From assembly GCA_036675815.1 (NCBI GenBank), contig JAKFEE010000017.1:31690-95689 (forward strand): a stretch of DNA of 64,000 bases, read 5' to 3'. The notes under the pieces were generated by a model that saw only the letters and a program-made list of their open reading frames with translations, did no database searches and was not told the origin of the DNA. The translations under genes and the position numbers were made by a program. Position 1 is the stretch's first letter. Every line of letters starts with the position of its first letter. Positions 35,495 to 44,026 of the stretch are shown piece after piece. The DNA is from JAKFEE01 sp036675815 (GTDB lineage: Bacteria > Pseudomonadota > Alphaproteobacteria > Rhodospirillales > Magnetospirillaceae).

Positions 35495-36283
35495 GTGACG
35501 CGGATCCTGCTCGTCGGCTGCGGCAAGATGGGCGGCGCCCTGCTGCAGGGCTGGCTGGATCGAGGCGTCCCGGCCGCCGACGTCATGGTCGTCGAGCCGG
35601 CGGCGCCGCATTTGCCCGTCGCCGTCGTGACAGGCAATGACGCCGTCCCCGCCGATTTCACGCCAGACATCGTCGTTCTCGCCGTCAAGCCGCAGGTGAT
35701 GGGGCAGGTGGTGCCGCCCTATCGTCGTTATGCCGGCGCGGCGACGTTCCTGTCGATCGCCGCGGGCAAGCCAATCGCGTTCTTCCAACGCGAATTTGGC
35801 GAGCGCGCCGCCGTGGTGCGCGCCATGCCCAACACACCGGCGGCGGTGCGCCGCGGCATCACCGTCGCTTGCGCCCATCCCGCCGTGACCGCCGAGGCAC
35901 GCCACACCTGCCAGGGTTTGCTCGAAGCCGTCGGTGACGTGGCCTGGATCGACGACGAGAGGCTGATGGATGCCGTCACCGCCGTGTCGGGCAGCGGCCC
36001 GGCCTACGTGTTCCTTCTCGCCGAATGCCTGGCCAAGGCCGGCGTCGCCGCCGGCCTGCCCGACGAGCTCGCCACCGTCCTGGCGCGGGCAACCGTCTGC
36101 GGCGCCGGCGAGTTGATGCGCCAATCGAGCGAGCCGGCGGACGTGCTGCGGCGCAATGTCACCAGTCCGGGCGGCACGACCGCGGCGGCGCTGGAGGTGC
36201 TGATGTCGCCATCGGCGCTGCAGCCGTTGCTGACCGAGGCCGTCGCCGCCGCCACCCGGCGCGGGCGCGAACTCGCCGGGTGA
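35495..36283 (+). CDS. proC: Pyrroline-5-carboxylate reductase
   Basis: A 262-residue NAD(P)H-dependent enzyme for the last step of proline synthesis. N-terminal Rossmann motif ILLVGCGKMGGALLQGW. Then VVLAVKPQVM, RAMPNTPAAVRRGIT and the C-terminal dimer domain with TAVSGSGPAYVFLL and VTSPGGTTAAALEVL, the ProC signature. The GTG start is one base after the YbjN-like gene's stop. The length is normal. Confidence 0.96.
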   Translation: MTRILLVGCGKMGGALLQGWLDRGVPAADVMVVEPAAPHLPVAVVTGNDAVPADFTPDIVVLAVKPQVMGQVVPPYRRYAGAATFLSIAAGKPIAFFQREFGERAAVVRAMPNTPAAVRRGITVACAHPAVTAEARHTCQGLLEAVGDVAWIDDERLMDAVTAVSGSGPAYVFLLAECLAKAGVAAGLPDELATVLARATVCGAGELMRQSSEPADVLRRNVTSPGGTTAAALEVLMSPSALQPLLTEAVAAATRRGRELAG

Positions 36284-36357
36284 CCATACGCCTGGAGCGT
36301 TGGAGCAAGGCCGGCCACGCGCCATACTGAAGGTTCAAGCAGACCGGGGAGCCTTCG

Positions 36358-36984
36358 ATGGTCAAGAAGACGCAGGTGCCACAGCACATCCTCGACGCCG
36401 CGCTTGCCTTGGCCGGCGAAAAAGGGTGGGGCCGGGTGAGCCTAGCCGACATAGCGGCGCGATCGCGAATGCCGCTCCCCGAAGTCTACGCGGAATTCCC
36501 CTCGAAAGTCGCCATCGTTGACGCCCTGCTCGATCAAGTGGACCACGCCATGTTGGTCGGCCCGGTCGAGGCCGAGGGATCGGTGCGCGATCGCCTGTTC
36601 GACGTAGTCATGCGGCGCATCGATGCCATGAAGCCCTACAAGGACGGCCTGCGCGCCCTCATGCGCGACGGCGGCGGCGACCCGGTCACGGCGCTGTGCG
36701 GGGCGCGGCGCTTCCTGCGCTCGATGGCGCTGCTGCTGGAGGCCGCCGGCATCAGCGCGTCGGGCCTGCGGGGGCTGATGCGCATCGAGGGCATGAGCGT
36801 CGTATACCTGTACACCCTGCGGGCGTGGATGCGGGACGACAGCGCCGATGCCGCCGTGACCATGGCCGCCCTGGACAGGGCCTTGCGGCGGGCGGAAACG
36901 CTGGCCTCCCTGCTGTGGCGTGGCAGCGGCGGGGCGCCACCGGCATCGGCGGCGCCATCGCCTCCTTCCGCGGCGACACCCTAG
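36358..36984 (+). CDS. TetR-type regulator (COQ9-like alternative)
   Basis: A 208-residue all-helical protein. The N-terminal helix-turn-helix region (about 8-55) reads ILDAALALAGEKGWGRVSLADIAARSRMP, followed by VYAEFPSKVAIVDAL, the TetR pattern. The C-terminal part has a WMRDDSADAAVTMAALDRAL segment, which resembles the lipid-binding COQ9 family that shares the TetR fold. A DNA-binding role is preferred because the recognition helix is well formed. It is 95 bases upstream of the phasin gene, so a role in polyhydroxyalkanoate control is possible (inference). Confidence 0.75.
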   Translation: MVKKTQVPQHILDAALALAGEKGWGRVSLADIAARSRMPLPEVYAEFPSKVAIVDALLDQVDHAMLVGPVEAEGSVRDRLFDVVMRRIDAMKPYKDGLRALMRDGGGDPVTALCGARRFLRSMALLLEAAGISASGLRGLMRIEGMSVVYLYTLRAWMRDDSADAAVTMAALDRALRRAETLASLLWRGSGGAPPASAAPSPPSAATP

Positions 36985-36996
36985 ACCATTGCAGAG

Positions 36997-37039
36997 TTGA
37001 CGCCTCGCCACCGAATTTCCTACCCTATGTTGCGACGCA
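36997..37039 (+). promoter_or_regulatory. Candidate phasin promoter with TGC-N3-GCA palindrome
   Basis: TTGACG (36997-37002), 18 bases, TACCCT (37021-37026). Just downstream TGCGACGCA (37031-37039) matches the TGC-N3-GCA core of the PhaR operator described in Paracoccus phaP and phaR promoters. A repressor bound here would block transcription until polymer accumulates. The phaR gene is not in the window; this is inference from motif and position. Confidence 0.4.
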
Positions 37040-37079
37040 GCAAATGATGCCGCGCGGGTTGGATTTGGAGGGGTTGTTG

Positions 37080-37529
37080 ATGGGCAAACAGGCAGACAGC
37101 GTCGTGGATTTCGACGTCAGCAAGTATTTCGGTGACATGAACAAGTACGTGGCGGATTTCAAGGCGCCAAGCTTCGATTACGAGGTCATGGCCGCCAGCC
37201 AGCGGAAGAATTTCGACGCCATCGTCGCCGCCAACAAGCTGGCCGCCGAGGCCATGCAGGCGATCGCCCGTCGCCAAGTCGAGCTCTTGCGCCAGGGCAT
37301 GGAGGAAATCGGCACGGTGGCGCGCTCGTACGCCGCGCCCGGCCCCCTGCCCGAAAAGGCGGCCAAGCAGGCGGAACTGACGAAGGTCGCCTTCGAGCGC
37401 GGCGTCAGCAACGCTCGCGAACTATCCGAGATGGTGACGAAATCAAATTTCGAGGCCGTCGATCTGCTGCACCGGCGCTTCGCCCAGAGCATGGATGAAC
37501 TGCGCGACGCCCTGACCAAGATGAAATAG
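37080..37529 (+). CDS. Phasin family protein
   Basis: A 149-residue amphipathic helical protein that coats polyhydroxyalkanoate granules. The phasin_2-type segment begins YFGDMNKYVADFKAPSFDYE, followed by ANKLAAEAMQAIARRQVELL and a heptad-like helix to the end with MVTKSNFEAVDLLHRRF. No Cys, no membrane segment. Ribosome binding site GGAGGGG is 8 bases before the ATG. The upstream gap carries a candidate promoter/operator; a strong terminator follows. Confidence 0.92.
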   Translation: MGKQADSVVDFDVSKYFGDMNKYVADFKAPSFDYEVMAASQRKNFDAIVAANKLAAEAMQAIARRQVELLRQGMEEIGTVARSYAAPGPLPEKAAKQAELTKVAFERGVSNARELSEMVTKSNFEAVDLLHRRFAQSMDELRDALTKMK

Positions 37530-37542
37530 GGCTGAGCAGCCA

Positions 37543-37588
37543 CGGCATTCCGGCAACGGCCGCCGCACAGGCGGCCGTTGTTATGCCG
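37543..37588. terminator. Bidirectional terminator after the phasin gene
   Basis: CAACGGCCGCC (37554-37564) and GGCGGCCGTTG (37570-37580) form a perfect 11-bp stem with loop GCACA. Flanking CGGCAT/ATGCCG lets the stem extend past a bulge. It lies between the phasin gene (plus) and the kinase gene (minus), which end facing each other. T-content after it is modest on both strands. Confidence 0.75.
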
Positions 37589-37601
37589 ACCACGATGAGG
37601 G

Positions 37602-38921
37602 TCATACGGGCAGGCGCAGACGCACCATCAGGCCGCCGAGCGATGAGTCGTCGAGCAGGATCTCGCCACCGTGACCGCGTACCACGTCGCGCGCGATGGT
37701 CATGCCGAGACCGACGCCGCCGGTGGCCTGATTGCGCGACGAATCGAGGCGATAGAAGGCCTTGAAGACATCTTCCCGCCGGTCGCGCGGAATTCCCGGC
37801 CCGTCATCCTCCACCGTCACCTCCACCCAATCGCCTCGCCGGTGTGCGCCGATGCGGACACGACGGCCATAGCGGCCAGCATTGCTCAGCAAATTGGACA
37901 GGCAGCGGTCGAAGGCATGGGGACGCAGCAGCAGTTGCAGTTCCTCGGCGGTGTCGAGTTCGACATCGGTGCCGTTGCGGCGGAAGCGGCCGATGACGTC
38001 CTCGATCAAGGCCACGAGATCGGTGAACTGCATCCGCTCGTCGCCTTCACCGCGGGCGAAAGCGAGATAGCCTTCGATCATCCGCTCCATCTCGCCGATA
38101 TCCTGTTGCAACTCGGCCAGCCCTTCGGCCGCCCCCATCATGGCCACCTGCAGCTTCATGCGCGTCAACGGCGTGCGCAGATCGTGCGACACCCCCGCCA
38201 GCATCTCGGTGCGTTGCGCGATCTGGCGGCGGATGCGCTCGCGCATCAGATTGAAGGCCATCGCCGCCTGCCGCACCTCGGACGCGCCCTCGGGCTTGAA
38301 GTCCGGAATGTCTCGGCCCTTTCCGAATTCGTCGGCCGCCGCGGCCAGACGATGCACCGAGCGCACCTGATTGCGCATGAAGATCATGGCGATGCCGAAC
38401 AACAGCATGGCGCTGCCCACCATCCAGATGGTGAAGACCAGGGCCGAGGAGCTGTCGACGCGCTTGCGCGTGGCCAGCACGCGCAGCACGCCGTCGCTGA
38501 GCTGGACGGCGACGGCGATCTGCTTGTCGCCGGCATCCATGTCGACCTGCAACGGCCGGCGGATGACACTGGTCAGCGTGCGGATCAGCTTGCGCTCGAT
38601 GAAGCCGCCGGGGCGGCGCGGTGGCTCGTTGGGCAGGATGGCGCCGGGCTCGACGACCAGGTGCAAGCCCATGCGCTCGCCGGTAGACAGGATGAGATCG
38701 CGGTTGCCCTTGCCGGGCATGGCCCGCATCAGGTCGACCACCGCGGCGATCTCGCCGACGAAATCGTCGATGAGGCGGCCGGTGATGCGGTCCCAATGAT
38801 TTTCCCAGAAGATGGCTGTGGCGATGATCTGCAGCAGCACCAGCGGCGCGACGATGATCAGGATCGAGCGGCCGAGCAGGCTGCGTGGCACGATCCCCTT
38901 GATGATGCGCCGAGCCCGCAT
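37602..38921 (-). CDS. Sensor histidine kinase (EnvZ-like) of the PetP-PetR operon
   Basis: A 439-residue inner-membrane kinase. Transmembrane helices lie at about 18-40 and 161-182, enclosing a periplasmic domain of about 120 residues. A HAMP domain follows (about 183-236), then the DHp helix with the phospho-acceptor His246 in AGVSHDLRTPL. The ATPase domain has SNLLSNAGRYG (N-box), DDGPGIP (G1) and GGVGLGMTI (G2). The start at 38921 is 4 bases after the response-regulator stop. The signal it senses is unknown. Confidence 0.93.
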   Translation of the reverse strand: MRARRIIKGIVPRSLLGRSILIIVAPLVLLQIIATAIFWENHWDRITGRLIDDFVGEIAAVVDLMRAMPGKGNRDLILSTGERMGLHLVVEPGAILPNEPPRRPGGFIERKLIRTLTSVIRRPLQVDMDAGDKQIAVAVQLSDGVLRVLATRKRVDSSSALVFTIWMVGSAMLLFGIAMIFMRNQVRSVHRLAAAADEFGKGRDIPDFKPEGASEVRQAAMAFNLMRERIRRQIAQRTEMLAGVSHDLRTPLTRMKLQVAMMGAAEGLAELQQDIGEMERMIEGYLAFARGEGDERMQFTDLVALIEDVIGRFRRNGTDVELDTAEELQLLLRPHAFDRCLSNLLSNAGRYGRRVRIGAHRRGDWVEVTVEDDGPGIPRDRREDVFKAFYRLDSSRNQATGGVGLGMTIARDVVRGHGGEILLDDSSLGGLMVRLRLPV

Positions 38922-38925
38922 GGCC

Positions 38926-39609
38926 TCAGCCCGGCCGCAAGGTATAGCCGATGCCGCGCACCGTCTGCAGGTACCGCGGCAGTCGCGGATCATCCTCGAT
39001 CTTCTTGCGCAGCCGGGTGACCTGAACATCGACCGTGCGCGGATTGGCGCCATTGCCAAGACGCTGCCCCAACCGCTCGCGGCTGAAAGCCTTTCCCGGC
39101 GCCTCGGCGAGAATGGAAAGCAGCGCCGTCTCGGCCGAGGTCAGGTGCACCCGCTCGCCGGCGCGGCGGAGCTCTTGGCGTTCGAGGTCATAGAGAAATT
39201 GCCCCATGGCCACTTCGCGCATCTCGTTCACCGTCTCACGCGGCACCCGCCGCAAGATGTTGGCGATGCGCAGCAAAAGCTCGCGCGGCTCGAAAGGTTT
39301 GGGCAGATAGTCATCGGCCCCGGATTCGAGGCCGGTGATGCGCTGTTCGGGCTCGCCCATCGCCGTCAGCATGAGGATGGGCACGCTGTTCGACGGCCGC
39401 AGCCATCGGGCCAAATCCAGACCGCTCTCGCCCGGCATCATCACGTCGAGCACGATCAGATCGAAGGTCAGCCCGGTCAGCCGTTGCCGCGCCTCGGCGG
39501 CATCCGCGGCGGTGGTGACCGCATAGCCGCTGTCGCTCAGATACCTGCGCAGCAGCTCACGCAGCCGCGCGTCGTCATCGACTACCAGGATGTGACTGCG
39601 CTCGCTCAC
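38926..39609 (-). CDS. petR: OmpR-family response regulator, PetR-like
   Basis: A 227-residue two-domain regulator. The receiver domain has the acidic pair at Asp11/12, phospho-acceptor Asp55 in LIVLDVMMPGESGLDL and the Lys of YLPKPFEPRE. The C-terminal winged helix has a HLTSAETALLSILAEAPGK segment and DVQVTRLRKKIEDDP. Preceded by a MarR gene with 4-base overlap, this is the petP-petR arrangement that in Rhodobacter capsulatus lies upstream of the bc1 genes and is required for them. Here no petABC is adjacent, so the pet name rests on gene order. Confidence 0.88.
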   Translation of the reverse strand: MSERSHILVVDDDARLRELLRRYLSDSGYAVTTAADAAEARQRLTGLTFDLIVLDVMMPGESGLDLARWLRPSNSVPILMLTAMGEPEQRITGLESGADDYLPKPFEPRELLLRIANILRRVPRETVNEMREVAMGQFLYDLERQELRRAGERVHLTSAETALLSILAEAPGKAFSRERLGQRLGNGANPRTVDVQVTRLRKKIEDDPRLPRYLQTVRGIGYTLRPG

Positions 39610-40115
39610 TTGACGGCCACACGGCGCGAGGGACCGCGCCAGGAGAAACGTGCGCGATCGGGCTCGTCGATCATGCCCAGCAGCACCTTGCGGAAGCCTT
39701 CGACCGCTTCGGCACCGGCCTCGCGATAGGCGGTGGCGATGCGGATCCGCTGCTTTTCGGTCAGCAGACGTTCGAGCTCGGTGCCCTTGTCGGTGAGTTC
39801 CAGCAGCCGCTGGCGGCGATCGCGCTGCCCCGGCTGCTGGACGATGAAGCCCTCCTGGACCAGATGGCCGAGTACACGCGACAGGCTCTGCTTGGTGATC
39901 TGCAGGATGCCCAGCAGCTCGCTGACCGTGATGCCGGGATGGCGGCCCACAAAATAGATCACCCGGTGGTGTGCGCGGCCGAAGCCGTATTCATGCAACA
40001 GCGCATCCGGCTCGGCGGTGAAGTCACGGTAGGCGAAGAACAACAGTTCAATGCCCTGACGCAGTTCTTCCTCGCGCAGGAACAGCGGGTTCACGGCCGA
40101 TTTTACGTCAGTCAT
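39606..40115 (-). CDS. petP: MarR-family regulator, PetP-like
   Basis: A 169-residue winged-helix regulator. The core has LLHEYGFGRAHHRVIYFVGRHPGITVSELLGIL, recognition helix ITKQSLSRVLGHLVQEGFI, and the wing QPGQRDRRQRLLELT with the typical DRR. A long C-terminal helix (about 130-150) completes a dimer interface. It overlaps petR by 4 bases (ATGA). Divergent from ilvE across only 71 bases, so it could control both directions. No ligand can be read from the sequence. Confidence 0.88.
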   Translation of the reverse strand: MTDVKSAVNPLFLREEELRQGIELLFFAYRDFTAEPDALLHEYGFGRAHHRVIYFVGRHPGITVSELLGILQITKQSLSRVLGHLVQEGFIVQQPGQRDRRQRLLELTDKGTELERLLTEKQRIRIATAYREAGAEAVEGFRKVLLGMIDEPDRARFSWRGPSRRVAVK

Positions 40116-40116
40116 G

Positions 40117-40145
40117 TTGACTTATATGCCTTCAAATGCTAGCGT
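40117..40145 (+). promoter_or_regulatory. Candidate ilvE promoter in the petP-ilvE gap
   Basis: TTGACT (40117-40122), 17 bases, TAGCGT (40140-40145). The spacer holds the direct repeat ATGC-N6-ATGC with AT-rich flanks, a possible site for the adjacent MarR regulator. With so short a gap (71 bases between starts), the two promoters must overlap. Confidence 0.4.
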
Positions 40146-40186
40146 CTGGCAATACCTTCCACGACAATAACCCTTTGGAAAATCCC

Positions 40187-41080
40187 ATGGCTGTCACTCC
40201 CTTTGACGATCGCGACGGGTTCATCTGGTACGACGGCAAGCTGGTGCCGTGGCGCGATGCCAAGCTGCACATGCTGTCCCACGCCCTGCATTATGCATCG
40301 AGCGTCTTCGAAGGGGAGCGCGTATACAACGGCAAGGTGTTCAAGCTGACCGAACACAGCCAGCGCCTCATCGACTCGGGGAAGGTCCTCGGCTTCGACG
40401 TGCCCTACACCGCCGCCGAACTCGACGCGGCGACGATGGCGACGATCCGGGCCAACGACATCGTCGACGGCTATGTCCGCCCCATCGCCTGGCGCGGCAG
40501 CGAGATGATGGGTGTCGCCGCCCAGGCCACCAAGATCCACGTCGGCATCGCCGTGTGGCAGTGGCCGTCCTACTTCTCGGCCGAGGCCAAGATGAAGGGG
40601 ATCCGTCTCAAGTTCTCGGAATGGAAGCGGCCGCACCCGGAGACGGCGCCCACCATCTCCAAGGCCGCCGGCCTGTACATGATCTGCACCATCTCCAAGC
40701 ATCAGGCCGAGAACGAAGGCTATGACGATGCGCTGATGCTCGACTGGCGCGGCCAGGTCGCCGAATCGACCGGCGCCAACATTTTCCTGGTGATCGACGG
40801 CGAATTGCACACGCCGACGCCGGACTGCTTCCTCAACGGCATCACCCGGCGCACCGTCATCGACCTGGCCAAGCGCCGCGGCCTGAAAGTGGTCGAACGG
40901 GCGATCATGCCCGACGAGTTGGCCAAGGCGCAGGAGGTGTTCCTCACCGGTACCGCCGCCGAGGTCACCCCGGTCGGCGAGATCGGCCCCTACCGGTTCA
41001 CCCCCGGCAGGGTGTGCGCGATGCTGATGGCCGACTACGACAAGGAAACCGGCAAGACGCCGGCAACCACCTCGGCCTGA
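40187..41080 (+). CDS. ilvE: Branched-chain amino acid aminotransferase
   Basis: A 297-residue fold-type IV PLP enzyme, the last step of Leu/Ile/Val synthesis and first of their breakdown. It has WYDGKLVPWRDAKLHMLSHALHY, SSVFEGERVYNG, the PLP-lysine region TISKAAGLYM, and an ALMLDWRGQVAESTGANIF segment. FLTGTAAEVTPVGEI is the substrate-loop motif. The start at 40187 is preceded by TTTGGAAAATCCC; an earlier ATG at 40136 would overlap the promoter. A terminator follows. Confidence 0.95.
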   Translation: MAVTPFDDRDGFIWYDGKLVPWRDAKLHMLSHALHYASSVFEGERVYNGKVFKLTEHSQRLIDSGKVLGFDVPYTAAELDAATMATIRANDIVDGYVRPIAWRGSEMMGVAAQATKIHVGIAVWQWPSYFSAEAKMKGIRLKFSEWKRPHPETAPTISKAAGLYMICTISKHQAENEGYDDALMLDWRGQVAESTGANIFLVIDGELHTPTPDCFLNGITRRTVIDLAKRRGLKVVERAIMPDELAKAQEVFLTGTAAEVTPVGEIGPYRFTPGRVCAMLMADYDKETGKTPATTSA

Positions 41081-41104
41081 ACCCGCCACGCACGGTATTT
41101 TTTT

Positions 41105-41133
41105 GGCCGGGGCTCGCCCCGGCTTTTGCTTTT
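41105..41133 (+). terminator. Rho-independent terminator after ilvE
   Basis: GCCGGGG (41106-41112), loop CTCG, CCCCGGC (41117-41123), followed by TTTTGCTTTT. On the other strand the stem is followed by the complementary AAAAAAA tract, so it may serve both ilvE and the facing dehydrogenase gene. Confidence 0.85.
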
Positions 41134-41146
41134 CCGACTCTCTAAT

Positions 41147-42262
41147 TTAGCGCGCAGGCGTGAGCCGCAGTATGGCGCCATCCTCCTCGTCGGTCAGCAG
41201 GTAGACGGCACCGCCTGGGCCTTGCTCCACGTCGCGGATGCGCGCGTCCATGTCGAGTTGTTCCTCCCCCCTCACCCGGGCGCCGTCGACGGTAAGGCGC
41301 ATCAGGGCGCCCCGGGTCAGGCTGCCGATCAAGACGTTGCCGCGCCAAGCGGGAAAGGCATCCCCGTCGTAGAAGACCATGCCCGAGGGCGAAATGACCG
41401 GCGTCCATTGATAGATCGATGGCGCCAGGTCGGGCCGCGTCGGCGGATCGGGGATGTCCTCGCCGTCGTAGTGATTGCCCCAACTGACCAAGGGCCAGCC
41501 GTAATTGCGCCCGGCCTCGGGCAGGTTGAGCTCGTCGCCCCCACGCGGCCCCATCTCGCCGATCCACAGCTGGCGGGTTTGCGGGTGGATTGCCGCCGCC
41601 TGAACGTTGCGGTGGCCGAAGGACCAGATCTCCGGCCTCGCCGGCGCGCGGCCGACGAAGGGGTTGTCCGGCGGCGCCGAGCCGTCCGGGTTGATGCGCG
41701 CGACGGTGCCGATGTGATTCGAGACATCCTGGGCTGGATCGAACTTGTCGCGATCGCCCATGGTCACGAACAGGGCGCCATCGGGGGCGAACACGATGCG
41801 GCCGCCGAAATGCTTGCTGCCCGATACCTTGGGCTGCTGGCGGAAGACGACCGCGGTGCCCTCCAGGCCTTTCGCGCCAAGCCGGCCGCGCGCCACGGCG
41901 GTCCCGGCGCCGCCATCGCCGGGCTCGGCGAAGCTCAGATACACCAGCCGGTTATCGGCGAAGTGCGGGTCGAGGGCGACATCGAGCAGGCCGCCCTGGT
42001 CCCGCGCGTGCACCGCGGGCACGCCGGCGAGGGGGGCGGACAGGGTGCCGTCCTTCGCCACCAGACGCAGCCGTCCCGGCCGTTCCGTGACCAGCAGGCG
42101 TCCATCGGGCAGGAATGCCATGCCCCACGGATGTTCGAGACCGTCGGCGAAGGTCTCCACCGCAACGGCGCCGTGCTCGGCCCTGATGCGATCCTGCGCC
42201 GACGCCGGCGCGACGGCAACCAGGGCCGCGATGACCGTCGACGCGAAGAAGACTGGGCGCAT
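41147..42262 (-). CDS. PQQ-dependent aldose sugar dehydrogenase (YliI/Asd-like)
   Basis: A 371-residue periplasmic beta-propeller dehydrogenase with a Sec signal peptide (cleavage after ASAQ near residue 22). It has LEHPWGMAFLPDGRLLVTERPGRLRLV, DQGGLLDVALDPHFADN, HFGGRIVFAPDGALFVTMGDR, the calcium/PQQ region WSFGHRNVQAAAIHP, and NYGWPLVSWG. These match the soluble glucose/aldose dehydrogenase group. The start at 42262 puts the signal peptide at the N-terminus. The sugar oxidised in vivo is unknown. Confidence 0.93.
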   Translation of the reverse strand: MRPVFFASTVIAALVAVAPASAQDRIRAEHGAVAVETFADGLEHPWGMAFLPDGRLLVTERPGRLRLVAKDGTLSAPLAGVPAVHARDQGGLLDVALDPHFADNRLVYLSFAEPGDGGAGTAVARGRLGAKGLEGTAVVFRQQPKVSGSKHFGGRIVFAPDGALFVTMGDRDKFDPAQDVSNHIGTVARINPDGSAPPDNPFVGRAPARPEIWSFGHRNVQAAAIHPQTRQLWIGEMGPRGGDELNLPEAGRNYGWPLVSWGNHYDGEDIPDPPTRPDLAPSIYQWTPVISPSGMVFYDGDAFPAWRGNVLIGSLTRGALMRLTVDGARVRGEEQLDMDARIRDVEQGPGGAVYLLTDEEDGAILRLTPAR

Positions 42263-42427
42263 CGGCCGCTTCCCTCTCCTGGCGCACCCCGAACGGCGCC
42301 GTATTCTGCCTTGCGCCATTGTGCCCCACGGGCGGGCGCATGAAATGACTCCTTCGGCGGGAGGCGGCATCTCATGGCGAAGCCCCCTGCCCATCCGAGT
42401 CCGTGCCAGTGGCTCCGAGTGGCCCAG

Positions 42428-44026
42428 CTAGGCCAGCAATTCGACCGGGGCGCGGAAGCTGAAGGCCGGCGGCGCCGCCGCCAGGACCTTACGGGCCCGC
42501 GTCAGCCGTTCCTTGAGATTGGGCGGCAGGGCATTGTCACCGACGGCCCGCGCGATGTCGAGGACGCTGGGCATGCCCTTCTCGCCGCCGGTGATCAGGC
42601 CGCCGTGCTCGTTGGCGGCGCCGGCGAGGTCACGAATGAGCTGCTTCTTGAGCTCGGCAACCGCCCTGCGCGCTTCGCCCAGCGCCTCTTCCTGGCCGTG
42701 GTCGGCGATCAGGGTCACGCGGTGGTGGGGATCGATGCCCTGCGGGCTGAGGTGGCCATAGGCCGACAGCACCACCTCGACCCGACCGGCGAAGCGCTCG
42801 GCCAGCGCCGCCACGGCGGCCCGGTAGTCGGCATAGGCGCGCAGCACCGCGCCGATCGCCGCCGTATCGCGCGGAACCTGCACGTTGACGTCGGTCGACG
42901 TCGTCCACGGGCGCAACCGCCCCGGCTGGATGACACGGGCCTGGGTACGCGCCATATCGGGGGCGCCCTCGCGGATGGCGCGGAAGATCTCCATCTCGCT
43001 TCCCGAGGAGAAGCCGATGCCGTACTCGATGCCGACGCCGCCGATGGTCTCGGTGGCCTCGTCCATCAGGGAAAACAACACCTCGTCCACCGGCATTTCC
43101 GACCAGCCGGTGATGCAGGCCAGCATGTCGGCGTTGGCATAGTCGCAGGCCTGTAGCAGGCCTTCCGCCTTGCTGCGCGCCGGGTCGGCGGCGTGGGCGA
43201 CGAATTGCTCCAGCGAGCTGCGGCTGATGAGCTCGACCCCGTTGACGACGGTGCTGCCGCTGGCCGCGGTCAGCACGTTGCCGTCACGCGGGATTTCCAC
43301 CTGCGTCCACGGATGCAGATAAGACAGCAGGTCGGCCACGGCGTCGACGTCGGAGCCCTGTACCGGCAGCACCAGGCCGAATTCCTGCGGCGGCACCTCG
43401 AACCAGCGCATGCGTACCGCGGTGATCAAGCCGGTCCAGCCCTGCATCCCCTCGTGATCGAGGATGGCCTCACCGGAAATGACGCGGGTACCGGCGCCGT
43501 CGGCCAGGCAGATCGCCTGCAGGTAGCTGGACGGTCGGCTGCGCAGCGGCCCCATGCCGCCGGTGGCGACGACGCCACCGATCGAGGCCGAGCCGGAACT
43601 GGTGAGGTCGACCAGCACGCGTGCCGTCTCCCCCAGCACATGGGCCAGCACCATGTTGACCTGGTCGTAGGTCAGCCCCGCCCCCACCGCCACGCAGCCG
43701 CGTTCGGCATCGAGGGCGATCTGATGCGCCCGCAGGCCCTCGAGCGGCGTATCCGCGGGGACGACCTCGGGCGTCAGGGCACCCTTGGCGCGGATCGCCA
43801 CGACGTCGGTGAAGCGTTGCAGCAGCCGTGTCCGATCGTAATCGAACGAGTTGATGGCGCTGGTCAGGCCGCCGGCCGGAATCACGGCGTAACCGCGGGC
43901 ATGGGCTTCAGCCACGGCGGCGGCAACATCCTCGGTAGTCACCAGGATGGCGTCGATCGGACGGCCCCCGTCGTCGGCAAGCTCGGCGCGCCGGGAAAAA
44001 TCGAAGCTGGAGGCTGATACGTTCAT
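42428..44026 (-). CDS. FAD-binding (PCMH-type) oxidoreductase
   Basis: A 532-residue flavoprotein of the FAD-linked oxidase superfamily (glycolate oxidase/D-lactate dehydrogenase-like). The PCMH FAD domain (about 20-215) has YAVIPAGGLTSAINS, VGAGLTYDQVN and SGSASIGGVVATGGMGP. The C-terminal half has GHLSPQGIDPHHRVTL and a TGGEKGMPSVLDIARAVG tail. There is no membrane segment. Its start overlaps the moaE stop (ATGA 44023-44026). I do not know its substrate. Coupling to Moco genes is unusual and is the only context clue. Confidence 0.85.
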   Translation of the reverse strand: MNVSASSFDFSRRAELADDGGRPIDAILVTTEDVAAAVAEAHARGYAVIPAGGLTSAINSFDYDRTRLLQRFTDVVAIRAKGALTPEVVPADTPLEGLRAHQIALDAERGCVAVGAGLTYDQVNMVLAHVLGETARVLVDLTSSGSASIGGVVATGGMGPLRSRPSSYLQAICLADGAGTRVISGEAILDHEGMQGWTGLITAVRMRWFEVPPQEFGLVLPVQGSDVDAVADLLSYLHPWTQVEIPRDGNVLTAASGSTVVNGVELISRSSLEQFVAHAADPARSKAEGLLQACDYANADMLACITGWSEMPVDEVLFSLMDEATETIGGVGIEYGIGFSSGSEMEIFRAIREGAPDMARTQARVIQPGRLRPWTTSTDVNVQVPRDTAAIGAVLRAYADYRAAVAALAERFAGRVEVVLSAYGHLSPQGIDPHHRVTLIADHGQEEALGEARRAVAELKKQLIRDLAGAANEHGGLITGGEKGMPSVLDIARAVGDNALPPNLKERLTRARKVLAAAPPAFSFRAPVELLA

